DNA of 64,000 nt, taken from contig OX359270.1 of assembly GCA_947179155.2 (NCBI GenBank), positions 574,501 through 638,500 of the forward strand, given 5' to 3'. The notes beneath the pieces were generated by a model. It did no database searches. It saw only the letters and a list, made by a program, of their open reading frames with translations, and was not told where the DNA came from. This DNA comes from Hedera helix (taxonomy: Eukaryota > Streptophyta > Magnoliopsida > Apiales > Araliaceae). Shown here piece after piece: positions 23,819-36,406 of the stretch. Numbering within the stretch: position 1 is the stretch's first letter; every line of letters starts with the position of its first letter. A program made the translations under genes and the position numbers.

Positions 23819-26522
23819 TGAGTGCCCATAAATTGATAAAATATAAATAAAAGAGAAAAAACTTAAATGATCTTTAAATTTTAAAAGCCTGCAAATATTT
23901 TTTAAGGGTATCATGGACCTTATTGCAAGACCAATAAGATAACAACAGGAATAGCGACAAATGTCAAATAAAATTGAAGCAGCTGAGTACTTGAAGCGGT
24001 TAATCTCTCAACTCCCACCAATCAGCAGTTTCAAAAAGTTGAAAAGATCATGGGCATGGAAGTTGCACAACTATCAAGAGGTGGAAAGTTATAAATGGTC
24101 AAATCAAGATCGGGAAAAGACACAACTTTTCATCAACAAAACAACTCTTCTCAGAGTTCTATCTTATAAGTAGAATTAGATATCTGACGGGTGCATTGCT
24201 AGGAGATTTTGTAAGGTAAGAGTAGCATAATTGTAATCTTGTAAACAATTTTCAGTCCCATGTTATTGGAATTATTGTAGTTCAAAACAAGTTTCAGTCT
24301 CGTGTTACTGAAAATTGTACTTGTTTAATTGTACCAGTTATTCTGTATTCCAAGAAGTCCTTAAATCTAAGGCATATAACGCACAATTGTCTGATTCCTA
24401 AAAAACAGTTTATTTATCTAATTGTTTATAGTATAAAATAATTTTCCAACAATAATATTAAACTAATATTTGGTTTTTTGTCCATGTGCTGAATTGGCAT
24501 GCCCTACTGGACAAATAATTGGAAATACTGTGAACAATAGTACGCCGCCGCACTAGTGATAACCACCCAGAAGGAGAGAAGGTTCAAGTTCAAAACCTAG
24601 AGAACCAATTAAGTATTCCTCCTGAGACTCCTTCATTTGATTTATAACAAGAACTGTGCGACTTTAGAAAGGAATGCATAGATGTAATAAATAAGAAAAC
24701 TGATGATATTTTAAACATATAAAGAATGAATGTTCAACCAATGTTATCAGCAGATGATAGAAATATGTTTGTACAACCTAATAGGGTAGATCCTGATCAC
24801 TCGTCAGGTTTTTGGACAGCTCCACCACTATATGTGATACAGTTATATGTGGCTACATACCCACCTCAACCTAATGTTTCCAAATCCACTTACGGACCTG
24901 GCGTAGGCAGTCTTACCAGCCGAGATTATTGTTAAATCCCTTAAAGTGTTGGAACAAAATAATGTTCCAATGGGTGATTATCTTAATTCATCAAAAGCTA
25001 ACTTAGTGGATTTAGATTATCGAAGATATGATGCCCTAAACAATAAACAAATGGAGAAGGGCAAAGTAGTAAAATGGAATAATAAAAAAGGTAAAATTCA
25101 AAGTCCTTCTAACCTGTCGAGTTGGTCTGGAAGGTAAAATTTAATGCCATCCAACCTGTCGAGTTGGTAAATTAAAGTCCTTCTAACTTGTCGAGTTGGT
25201 CTGGAAGGTAAAGTTCATGTCCTTCCAACCTATCGAGTTGGTCTGGAAGGTAAAATTCAAGTTCTTCCAACCTGTCGAGTTGGTCTGGAAGATAAAGTTC
25301 AAGTCCTTCCAACCTGGCGATTTTCTATAAAGTCATTTTGACCTGGGGATATGAATTAGGAAAATGGTCTACTACCTGGAAAGGGTCACTTAAAGATCAT
25401 CAGATCCTTAAAGGTAGAGCCTACAAACTTAGTTTATGGCATGGGACATCCATAAAAAGTCCATCAAAGGAAAGTACCTAAAAAAATAATATCCAAGTAC
25501 ACGGGATACATATGAAATCCCATATACACCTGTCGAATAACTAATTTACCAAACAAAAGTAAAGGTTTACTACACAAATGGATATAGCCTAAAAACTTTT
25601 GTATATAAAAAGGAGAGTATTTACATGAAGTCCTAACAACAACTGTTAAATACTTGCCAAAATAAGTCTAAAGTAAACCAAAACACTACTAGAAATAAGA
25701 AAGAGGGAACTTAAACCAATTACTGACTTCTTCAGCGAGTTTAGGTTTCTACCTCAGTAGGTTTAGATTTTAAATTTTAGTTCCTTTCTCGTGCCAAAAT
25801 AAAGACGGACTTATTTAATAAGATAAATTACATTTATCATATTAAATAAAGGGGGCACGTGTTAAGTACCCACAAATATTTATTAAGACTTAAATGACCT
25901 TTAAATTATGAAAACCCACAAATATTTATTAAGGGCATCATAGACTTTACTTCAAGACCAATACGATAACAATATGTGTCAATAATGATAGGTGTCAATA
26001 GCGACAAATGTCAGATAAAATTGAAGTGACTGAATTCTTGAAGTGGTTAATCTCCTAACTCGCACTAACAATTTCAGGAAGTTGAAAAAATAATGGGTAT
26101 AGAAGCTACACAACTTATCAGGAGGTGAAAAGTTATGAATGGCCACATCAAGATCAAGAAAAAACACAACTCTTCATCAACAAAACAACGGAATAACTCT
26201 TCTCAGAGTTCTATCTTAACAAGTAGAATTAGATACTTGCCACGCACATAGCCAAGAGGTTTTGTAACGTAAGAGTAGCATAATTGTAATCTTGTAAATA
26301 ATTTTTGGTCCTGTATTACTGGAATTGTTGTAGTCCCGTGTTACTAAAAATTGTACTTGTTTAATTGTACTAGTTATTCTGTGATCCAAAAAGTCCTTGA
26401 GTCTAAGGCATAGAATGCACAATTGTCTGGTTCCTACTAAACAATTTATTTATCGAATTGTTTATTGCCTAAAATAATTTTTCAACAATAACATTAAACT
26501 AATATTTGTTTTTCTATCCACA
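23819..26522 (+). mobile_element. Non-autonomous LTR element in trehalase intron 9
   Basis: Two LTRs of about 665 bp (23819-24486 and 25860-26522) share most of their sequence (for example AGAGTAGCATAATTGTAATC and TTCTCAGAGTTCTATCTTA). The right LTR runs TGTTAAGTACC to ATCCACA and is preceded by AAAGGGGG, a polypurine tract, giving plus orientation. The 1.37-kb interior has only short proline/aspartate-rich open frames (24726-24935, 24946-25137) without recognisable gag or pol, and a minisatellite at 25091-25320. The LTRs are visibly diverged, so the insertion is not recent. No clean target duplication was identified. Confidence 0.75.
25091..25320. repeat. Minisatellite of about 43-bp units inside the LTR element
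   Basis: About five imperfect units, each carrying AACCTGTCGAGTTGGTCTGG followed by AAGGTAAAATTCAAGTCCTT-like sequence. The second unit is shortened. The array is close to a multiple of neither three nor a fixed length, so a coding role is unlikely. Confidence 0.85.
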
Positions 26523-28290
26523 AATACAAACTCAATCTTAGCTGCACATCTACAGATTTCAAGTTTTCTGTGCATTCATTTGATATCCAAGTGTCAAACA
26601 ACTTGCTTACCATTGTTGTCCTGTACTTTTCAAAGAAGTTGCAATCCCGGCATCACAGAGAAGACCAGAACTTTGAAGACTTTGAGAGACTTTCTCCACC
26701 AGGGCATAATCTTTACATATTTACACCAGCAAACAGAAGCATTGTCAACAAAAGGGTTTTTATGGACTATCAAGACAAGACTATATATCATTTTTGGTTT
26801 ATGGAAGGTCACAATTGCATGCTTAGGTTGAAGAATGTTCTTGGTGTCTGACCTTTTCATATTTTAAGAGATTATCAAGATTGAACCTAATTAGGACGAG
26901 GCCTTGGTTTCGCTAAAAATATGATTATTCTTCCGTGTATAAACTTTATAATGACTCCCAACTGTCTTGTGTAAGATACACAAATAAACAAAATAATATA
27001 TACTTCCAGCTTTGGTAGAAGAACAGTCGAAATGAACCGTAGTTGAACATGATCAAATGTTCAAAATTAATGAAACAGATGCGAGAAGCAGAAGCTTGAC
27101 TCAGTCTGTTGAAATAAAAGGGAGTAGCAACTTCAAAAAGTACAAATCAGAAAATGTAAATAGATCAAATAAGTGATTTTAGTTCCAGTGTAGCGTCACG
27201 AGGATTAAACATGTTGTAACAGTGTCATCACAGAGGATGTTTTGGCATTTGCGACTATAGCTAAAGCAATTGAAAAGATCAGCTTCAAATACTAATTATG
27301 GGATCACTGGATCTGTCTAGGTTCTTAGCTTTAGTTTTTGAGTTTGGACCATTCAAACAGACACATTGGGTTAATCAGAAAATAATGGTCCACAACTTGA
27401 GAAACTATAGCTTTCATAACTTGTACACCACCAGTCTGAGAAAGGATTTCTTAAATTAGGTCTAACGAGATGCTTAAATAAGAAAATTTTCCACCAAGAC
27501 CTCAACCCAAAGTCTAATGGAGGCATGTTTACAACATAAATTATTCGTGAAATAAGATGTTACAAACCTGAGTTAAACAAATGAATCCACAACGGGATGA
27601 AGTTTGAGGCAAATATATTCTGATTTTGGTCAGAGGCCTCCCATTTGTAATCATCCTGCTAGCATCAAGCTGAAGATAAATAAAATTGTGCAAAACATGA
27701 TGGCAGATTTTTAATAGTCACTACCTTGCTTGTGGAGTTGGTATTGATCCAGTAATCAAGCCATTGTCCCATCTCTTTATTCCAGAAGACAGAGTTCATT
27801 GCTGTCTGTCTGGCTTTGGAAGCTCTTGTAAAGTGTTCAGCAGTGCTACTTTCTCCAATAACATTTGCCAAGAAACTTATGTCAAGTTCCATCTGGACCA
27901 ACAGACAGTAGAATTTTATTATTAGGTACATAAATCGTTGCATTCAACCCCCATATCTTTTAGAGGTCTTTGGTCCATACCTTTAGTATGAATGCATTCA
28001 AATCCACAGGTACAACTGATGTTGCAGCCAAAGTTGTCAGATCAGATGCGTTCCTGCAACCAACACTTAAAATCATTTCTACCCTGTAATATGTAACATC
28101 CTAATTTTAAACTTGAGCCAACCACCATGAAGTTTGCCTTGTTTTCAATACTAGCTTATATTATGTCTCTTTGATATTTTTTTAGCATAATAACTTGTGT
28201 AGAGCATGCTGGCTTAGGAAGAGAAGCTGCGAAAAAGTGGATAAACACAATATGGTTGAGGAGGGAATTGGGTAACCATGAGGGAAATTT

Positions 28291-28569
28291 TGTTAGGATT
28301 GGATCTCACACACGCACACAACAATAAAGAATCGACACAAGAAAATACGTGGTTCCCCAAACTCGGGTACGTCCACGGGAGTGAATAGAGAAGATGTTTT
28401 ATTTACGATCAAAGTTACATAGAGTTTTACAATAGAGAATATATATAGGCGTTATTTCTATTCCAACCCTAATTGACCATACCATACCGTTATTTCTATT
28501 CCAACCCTAATTGAACATACCATACTGGCCTTTTCTAAGTTTTCCAGTTATAAGCCACAAGTTCCAACA
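28291..28569 (-). repeat. 3' LTR of the intron 5 copia element
   Basis: 279 bp, preceded on the minus strand by the purine-rich CCAAGGTGGAGAT. It lacks the C-rich segment present in the other LTR and has a short internal duplication around CAACCCTAATTGA(C/A)CATACCATAC. Confidence 0.9.
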
Positions 28570-31500
28570 ATCTCCACCTTGGCGATTAACCTCGCCCATT
28601 CAAAAGATAAGTCACTTGTTCCAACAGGTTTTGAGAGAACTCATTTCCTTAGCATCTGGAGACATTAACCAAGTCCGAGCAATGCTTGAACTTGTCTGCG
28701 GTCACAGTCTTTGTCAACATGTGAGCTGCATTCTCAGAAGTGTGCATCTTTTCCAATATCATATCACCTATAACAATTAACTCTCTTACCTTATGAAACC
28801 TTACGTCAATATGCTTGGTTCTCGCATGGTACACCTAATGCTTTGCCAAATAAATGGCACTCTGACTATCACAATACAGCTGTACTCCACCTTGATCTAT
28901 GACTAATTCCTTTGCAAAACCCTTTAACTACAGTGCTTCCTTCCCAGCCTCAGCCATTGCCATGTACTCAAATTCAGTAGTAGATAGAGCTACTAAAGGT
29001 TGTACCATGGATCTCCAACGAATCGGTCCACCTGCCAGTGTCAATACATACCTTGTCGTAGACCTCAAGTTATCCAACCTTCCAGCATAATCTGCATCTA
29101 TATACCCCACAACTGAAATCTAATCATGTTGCCTTGTAAACATAATCCCATGGTCTGCAGTACCTCTCAAGTATCTGAATATCCACTTGACTGCTTTCCA
29201 GTGCTCTCTGCCTGGATTCGCCATGTATTTGCTCACTCTGCTGACTGCATGTGCCAAATCAGGTATTGTACATACCATAGCATACATCAAGCAACCGACT
29301 GCATTTGCATAAGGCACGTTTGACATATCCTGAACCTCTTCAGCTGACTCCGGACACTGTGTTGTAGACAACCTGAAATGACCCGCCAATGGAGTGCTAA
29401 CCTGTTTAGCATTAGCCATAGTAAACCTCTCCAACACTTTCTCCACGTAATCCTTTTGGGATAACCACAGCTTACCAACTTACCTATCCTTGCAAATCTC
29501 CATCCCAAGTATTTTCTTAGCAGCACCCAAATCCTTCATGTCAAACTCCTTTCCCAACAAGACCTTCAGCTCGTTAACTTCAACCACACTTTTCGCAGCA
29601 ATAATCATATCATCCACATAAAGTGACAGAAAAATATATGAACCATCATCAAGACTTTTAACATAAACACAACAATCATACTCACAGTGGGTGTACCCAA
29701 TCCAGATCATGAATGAATCAAACCTCTTATACCATTGTCTCGGAGACTGCTTCAACCCATATAGTGACTTCTTCAATCTACATATCAGGTGCTCAGTCTC
29801 AGACTACTTGAACCCCTCAGGCTGCTCCATGAATATAACTTCCTCCAAATTACCATGGAGAAAATTTATTTTCACGTCCAGTTGCTCCAACTCCAAATTA
29901 TAATTAGCCATCAATGCCAAGATAATCCTGATTGAAGTATGTCTCACCACTGGAGAAAACACCTCATCATAATCAATCCCCTTTCTCTGTGAGTACCCTT
30001 TTGCAACTAATTGAGCCTTGAACCCTTCTCTTTCCTTTTCTGACAGCCTCTTTCTTTCTGTTTTCCCATCTGCAACCCACTGTCTTCTTTCCCTCAGGCA
30101 ATTCTACCAATTCCCAAGTCTTATTCTTTTTCAATGATTTCATCTCCTCCACCACAGCTTCCATCCATCTATCCTTTTCGGGACTAACGATAGCATCCTG
30201 AAAAGTAGATGGATCCCCACTAGTAGCTGATAATGCATATGCAACCATATCCTCAAACTCATACCTCTCCGGTGGTTTGATAGTGCGTCGGGGTCTCTCT
30301 GTAGCTATGCTTTCCTGCTGCTGTTGATCAACCTGTTCTGCTGGCGCTAGATTTTCAGTGTCACAACTTTTCAGCTCAATCTGTACACCCTGTTGCTGTT
30401 TGCTGGTGACTTCCCTAGCCTCGGCTTTCTGAACTTCCTGATGTGCCTTTACCATAGAAGCTTCATCAAATACCACATCCCTACTAATCACAACTTTCTT
30501 TGATTTCTGATCCCAAAGTTTGTACCCCTTCACACTTTTCTCATACCCAAGAAAAATACACTGTTTGGACTTTGCATCAAGCTTTAACCTCTCATCACCG
30601 GGAACATGAACATACGCTAGACAACCAAAGACCTTCATACCTGAATAATCTACCTCTTTCTCTGTTCACACCTCCTGAGCTACCTTACTATTCAGAACAG
30701 TACTCGGCGACCTATTTATAATAAAAACTACCATACTTACTGCTTCTGTTCAAAAATCCTTCGGAAGCCCTGCATTTAACCTGATGCACCATGCCCTATC
30801 TGCTATAATTCTGTTCATCCTCTATGCCACCACATTCTGTTATGGTGTCTTCCTAACAGTCCAGTGACGCTGAATCCCATGCTCCTCACAAAACTTCAGA
30901 AAAAGGCCATACTTGTACTCTTTCCCATTATCTGATCTGAGGCATTTCAGTCATCTCCCTATTTGATTTTCCACTTCAGCTTTCCACACTCTAAACTTCT
31001 CAAATACCTCAGACTTGTGTCGCATGAAGTACACCCAAACTTTCTTAAAAATCGTCGATAAAGGTCACGAAGTACAGAGATCCTGCTTTTGACGCTACCC
31101 TCACCGGTCCCCAAACATCAAAATGCACTTAGTCAAGTATTCCCTTAGTTTTGTTCACTGCATGCCGAAACTGTACCTTACATTGTTTTCCCAAAGCACA
31201 GAACTTGCAGAAATCAAGTTTGCACGATTTCACCCCTTTCAACAAATTTCTTTTATGTAATTCCAGCATTCCATGTTCCCCCATATGTGTCAACCGCATA
31301 TGCCACAACAAGGTATCATCAGTGTCTTCAGCAGTAGTGGCAGCAGTCCCACCTACAACTATACTCCCTATCAAATGATAGATATTTCCACCAACCTTAG
31401 AAGCTTTCATAATCACTAGAGCACCCTTCGTTACCCTCATGACTCCACCACCTGTTTTATATTCATAGCCATTAGAGTCTAAAGTTCCCAACGAAAGTAG

Positions 31501-32604
31501 ATTTTTTCTTAGACCTGGAACATGCCTAACATCACCAAGTGTTCTCACAACACCATCAAACATTATAATCTTCATTGTGTCTATTCCAATGACATTACAT
31601 GAAGCATCATTACCCATCAGAACAGTACCACAATTTACTGACATGTACGTGTCAAACCACTCCCTGTTAGGCGACATGTGAAACGAACATGCTGAGTCCA
31701 TAATCCATGAATCTGCCACGTGCTCTACGTTCGCTGAAACTGACAACATATCACCATCACAATCATCTGATGCCTCCTCCACAATGTTTGCAGATTTAGA
31801 TGGTCCAGATTTCTTCCACGATCCATTTCCTTCATTCTTCTTCCTGTATGGCCAGTCTTTCTTGAAGTGTCCTGCCTCGTGACATTTAAAACACTTCAAC
31901 TCCTTTCGTTCAGGAGTCTTGCCCCTTGACTTTGACTTCCCACGCACACCTGTTTTTTCCTTATCCGATTTTCTGCCACGTTCCTCTCCCCCTTTTGCCA
32001 CAAGCCCTTTACCCGAAATACCCTCAGTCTGTTGCATGCGTTGATTGTACGCAAGCAGGGCTACCGTGACTTCCTCCAATTCTAGAGTTTTTTTCCCCCA
32101 ACGAGAGTCTCCATAGAACCCGGTAGAGAGCATAACAACATCAGCGCCTGATCTTCCTCGTCAAATTTCACTTCAATCCTTAGTAGATCGCTAATAATCT
32201 GTTTGAATGTATAAATGTGTTGAATAAGGTCTAAACCATCGATCATCTATAGTCCATACAATTTTTGCTTCAGGAACAACTTATTCGTCAATGACTGACA
32301 TATACCTGGACTCCAATTTAGCCCAAACACCAGCTGGTGATTCATCACCAATCACGTGATACATAACTTCATCTGCCAGACACAAGTGAATCGTACTCAC
32401 CATCCTCATCTGCAGTTTCTCCCAGTCATCACCCGACATGGCATCTGGTTTCTTCTTCAACGCCTTCACCAATCCCTGCTGTACCAGCAGATCCTTTACC
32501 CTCTATTGCCATAATCCAAAGTTCTCAGTCTCATCGAATTTCATCACATCGAACTTTGTAACAGAACTAGAAGCCATCCTAATTCGCATGTTCAATCAAC
32601 CCGT

Positions 32605-32617
32605 GCTCTGATACCAA
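32605..32617 (-). other. tRNA-Met primer-binding site of the intron 5 copia element
   Basis: On the minus strand TTGGTATCAGAGC begins two bases inside the 5' LTR boundary, the normal place for the primer site. Confidence 0.9.
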
Positions 32618-32619
32618 TT

Positions 32620-32969
32620 TGTTAGGATTGAATCTCACACACGCACACAACAGTAAAGAATCGACACAAGAAAATACGTGGTTCCCCAAACTCGGGTACG
32701 TCCATGGGAGCGAAGAGAGAAGATGTTTTATTTACAATCAAAGTTACATAGGGTTTTACAATAGAGAATATATATAGGCACTATTTTTATTCCAACCCTA
32801 ATTGACGATACCACACCGCGGGGGGGCTGCGCCCCCCCCCCCCCCCTCCCCCAAAACCTTTGGGCCTTCAGCCCAACGCAAACTACTAAATCTTTGATGG
32901 GCCAGTGTCTCGCTTAACTCGGCACTGGCCTTTTCTAAGCTTCTCAATTATGAGCCACAAGTTCCAACA
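32620..32969 (-). repeat. 5' LTR of the intron 5 copia element
   Basis: 350 bp. Compared with its partner it has an extra segment containing a run of G then C (about 32818-32850) and a stretch around AAAACCTTTGGGCCTTCAGC. Confidence 0.9.
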
Positions 32970-34982
32970 AAATTTAATGCACACATTTCTTGAATACAAA
33001 TGCAAGTCCAGATCTTAATTATAAGGGTCATGCAAGCCATATTTGCACAATGATAAAGATATAAAATGTGTAACTGTATTACCTCATCCATCTTGAACTG
33101 AAGTCCCAGCCAGATTCAGCAGCTGAAGCCAGTTCTCGGTATAGCTGCTGCTTCTCACAAAAGTTTAAGAGCTTGATAGCAGTTTTCTTGTCCTGTGAGA
33201 AAAAGTATATGTTTAATACAGTAGCTTACTTTCTAAAACCAATTCATGCTTCACCAACATTATCCTAAGTTGTTTTTCCAGTTTCAAGTTGGAGAGTACG
33301 TACGATAGTTGAAGATTCTGGCCTTGGTTCATTCCACATTGCATAGTATCGACTCAAAGAATGAGTTGCTCCTAGAGAATCTTGGATGTTCGTTTTATGA
33401 ATTCCTAGAAAAACATAAGCATTGGCAAAAAAGAAAGAAATCAGGTAAGTAGTTGCACCACAAGTGATTGGAAAAGAAGATGAGAATAAGCAATTGGCAA
33501 TAATGTATGCACACTACAAGTTGCAGGATAAAAGAAGAAGCAGCCGTAAGACAAATAGTAAGTTGAAACAAATGGCGAAGTCATGATAATCACGAGATAT
33601 ATTCATGAAGTTGCAGGATAGAATGATCTCTCCATACCAGAATTCCAAAAGTTATGTTCAGTGAGCAGGGCTGGGAGAGACTTTCGAACCAAGTCCAAAT
33701 CACCAGTTCTATTATATATATATATCTATAATCATTGCACTCAAGAGCGGAGGCTGGCTGCAGCAGAGTCCCGCCAAAGTATAATTTACTTTTAATAGTT
33801 ATTGATGAATGAAATAAAAGAAAAGAAGCAGGACACAATCCTTTCTTGCAATAATTTTGAATTAGTCAGAAATATGATCTAGTAATATCAACCAATAAGT
33901 GAAAAAAAATGTATTTGCATGATAACTAAACCTTGAATGAGATCAGCAGTAGTCAAAAGAAGTTACCTCCTATTAGTGTAATATGCCCTTGCACCATTAA
34001 GAACGTATCCAAATTCTTGGATGAGTGAAATAAGATTAGTCACAATCCCTTTGGCAGTTCCATACATTTTGCTTGCCAACAAGCCCCTGGATGATGAGCA
34101 TAATAACTCTTTAAACAAAATACTTATTATAGTTTACCTAATCATTATCTTATTAGTAAATTGTCTATATTCAAGTTGATTTGATTTTCTCTAACACAAA
34201 TCAATCCTCACTCTTTTGAGTCATATTTCCTATGCTTCTCCAAAAGTTTTTCTTTTCTTTTTTAGCACTAATACTCATAATGGCATTTGGCAAACATAAC
34301 AATAAGATGAAATATAAATCAAAAACGCATTAACACAAACAAGAATTAATTAACCTTATTATCCAGTAAGAATCCCAATAATAAACCTCTCGAAACCGTG
34401 ATCCGGGAATTATAACCGGGTTTGGCAAAGGAAGCAGAGTATGCAAATCCAGGTGCTCCAAAACCCGGCCCGACACTTTCCGGCTCAAATTCTTCCAAAG
34501 TGAATGTACCTCTAATGCCCAAGCCCTCACTTCCGGGTTATCCACTTTAGGCAAAAACCCATCCGGCTCCGCAACAAAATCAACAGGCTCAACATAAACC
34601 AAATCACCATCTGCATCATTCAAGTGTTCCTTTAAAAACCCATTCAAATCACGGGCCAATACCAAACCATTCTCACTCCTGGGGAGCTTGTTAAAGGCTT
34701 CACGGGTATCGGAAAGACTGGATTTGAGTGACATGTCCGCGTAAAGTTTCGGGTCGAATCCCCTTGCCCATAAGTTTTGAGGGCAGTTTCCTGAATACGT
34801 TCAAGAAAAGTGACTAATGGGGTTGTGGGTATTACTGGGCCAGAGTCTATACGCAAGCATGGCTAGGCTTCTGGAGCAGGACCTTGTAATTCTGCTGCTG
34901 TCAGTGCCAAAAATGTTGAGAAGATGAGACTGATACAGAGGAAAACGAGTGTTTTGGGCAGTTTGGATTGAAAAAATGCCAT

Positions 34983-35650
34983 TTTGATGAATGAGAGATT
35001 GGGAACTTGCAAGAGCTTGTTAATTGACATACTCCCCTACATATTTGTGTTGCATATGAAGGATCTAAAGGGAGAAGAGGCTAAGAGTAGTCAAAGCCGG
35101 CAGGTAGAATGTGAGTGGATAATTTGTTTAGAGCTGGACGGTTGAATTTCCTTTCCGTTCAGATGTCAACAATTCTACGGGAAAGTCAACTTTAATCCAT
35201 CCCGTTCCCATCTAGTGCCATAATTCTTCACGTGATAAATAAAAAAACTCTCCGCGTGTTGATCATGCAGGACTCCGTTGGGGGGAAATTGGGATTGGAC
35301 ATACTGCCTCTGCCCCTGCCCCTTTTTAAATTTCGTTTTAAAAAAATATTTTTATTTTTAATATTTATCGTTTAAAAATTTTAAATAAATATTAATTATT
35401 TAATTTTTAATATTATCTCAACTATTAAATATAACTTTAGTTCTCTTACTATATTTTATCCAATAAATAATACTCTATTATTCTAATATAAAAACAATAT
35501 AGATAATTAATATTATATTTAATAATATACAATTATTTCATTAATACTTGTGCCAACTCTAAAACGACATATATTAAGAGATAGGGGGAGTACTAGAGAA
35601 GAGGAGCTTGAATATTACGTGTTACTGGATAATCTAAGGTTATGTTTATT
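34983..35650. promoter_or_regulatory. Trehalase 5' flank
   Basis: The first 190 bp (to about 35172) are shared with the truncated duplicate and presumably include the trehalase promoter. Beyond that the DNA is AT-rich and anonymous. Confidence 0.4.
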
Positions 35651-36406
35651 TATAAAAAATATATTTGGAATTAGACTTTTTACCTTAATTTAATACTATT
35701 TTGTATTATTTAATCCTTTAATAAGGCATTATTAATCCCTTAATATTGGACTATTAGTCTCATAAAGTCATTTAATAGTTTAAAATAAGAGGGACTATTA
35801 ATTACAAATTTTTCATGAGATTATATAATCTCACATGAATAGACTTAGGAGTGATTAAAAAATAGTTTATATAACTATTTAAAGGAGTATTAATCTCTCA
35901 TCATGGGATCAAATCTGTTACGTTGATCCAAAATTATAGAGTTAGAACTTTTTATAGAAGAAATAGTCCAAGAGATCGTAGAGTAGAAAACTTAATTACT
36001 TTGAGATCGCAAGGTAAACTAAGAAAATTATAAAAAATATATTTGGAATTAGACTTTTTACCTTAATTTAATACTATTTTGTATTATTTAATCCTTTAAT
36101 AAGGCATTATTAATCCCTTAATATTGGACTATTAGTCTCATAAAGTCATTTAATAGTTTAAAATGAGAGGGACTATTAATTACAAATTTTTCATGAGATT
36201 ATATAATCTCACATGAATAGACTTAGGAGTGATTAAAAAATAGTTTATATAACTATTTAAAGGAGTATTAATCTCTCATCATGGGATCAAATCTGTTACA
36301 TTGATCCAAAATTATAGAGTTAGAACTTTTTATAGAAGAAATAGTCCAAGAGATCGTAGAGTAGAAAACTTAATTACTTTGAGATCGCAAGGTAAACTAA
36401 GAAAAT
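35651..36406. repeat. Near-perfect 378-bp tandem duplication
   Basis: 35651-36028 and 36029-36406 are head-to-tail copies; I saw only two base differences (TAAAATAAGAGG/TAAAATGAGAGG and TTACGTTGAT/TTACATTGAT). The unit ends in repeat family R sequence and begins in an unrelated AT-rich segment, so the duplication happened after the repeat was in place. Confidence 0.95.

Larger units (their letters stand above)
28291..32969 (-). mobile_element. Near-complete but decayed Ty1-copia element in trehalase intron 5
   Basis: Minus orientation. LTRs are 32620-32969 (5') and 28291-28569 (3'), both TGTTGGAAC to CCTAACA on the minus strand, with AAATT duplicated at the two outer edges. Gag starts near 32570. 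A knuckle CFKCHEAGHFKKDW at about 31890-31850 has lost its last cysteine. The protease motif DSACSFHM is near 31690; GAG-pre-integrase with WHMRLTHMGEHG is near 31300. Integrase is broken by stops (31130-30640). The chain then resumes with CLAYVHVPGDERLKLDAKS, reverse transcriptase (YGLKQSPRQWYKRFD, LSLYVDDMI at 29776-29480) and RNase H (DADYAGRLDN, ALSTTEFEYMA, 29110-28650). Many stops and frameshifts; no active polyprotein. The domain order protease-integrase-RT-RNaseH is copia-type. Confidence 0.93.
23115..34982 (-). pseudogene. TRE1: Trehalase (GH37), eleven exons, with nonsense and frameshift lesions
   Basis: Trehalase splits trehalose into two glucoses, in plants mostly at the cell surface. 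Exons, 5' to 3' on the minus strand: 34355-34982, 33967-34086, 33638-33757, 33304-33404, 33083-33192, 27981-28053, 27725-27892, 27568-27655, 26611-26710, 23535-23748, 23115-23201. All junctions are GT-AG, and all phases fit except across exon 3. About 602 codons, as expected for plant trehalase. An N-terminal hydrophobic segment (FLCISLIFSTFLAL) suggests a signal anchor. Both family signatures are present (PGSRFREVYYWDSYW, QQWDFPNGWAP), as are the regions of the catalytic Asp (ESGWDFSSRWM) and Glu (EKYDVE). Lesions: TAG at 34863-34865, a 1-base loss near 34768 (TATGGGCAAGG against TATGGGCCAGG in the duplicate), and a TA-run expansion in exon 3 (about 33712-33730) that leaves the exon 120 nt long, out of phase. 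Two introns hold retroelements. It is a decaying gene unless these are sequencing errors. Confidence 0.9.

Noticed and set aside
29691..29903. Plus-strand frames opposite the intron 5 copia element
   Set aside because: They overlap the clearly coding-derived minus-strand reverse transcriptase and are shadows.
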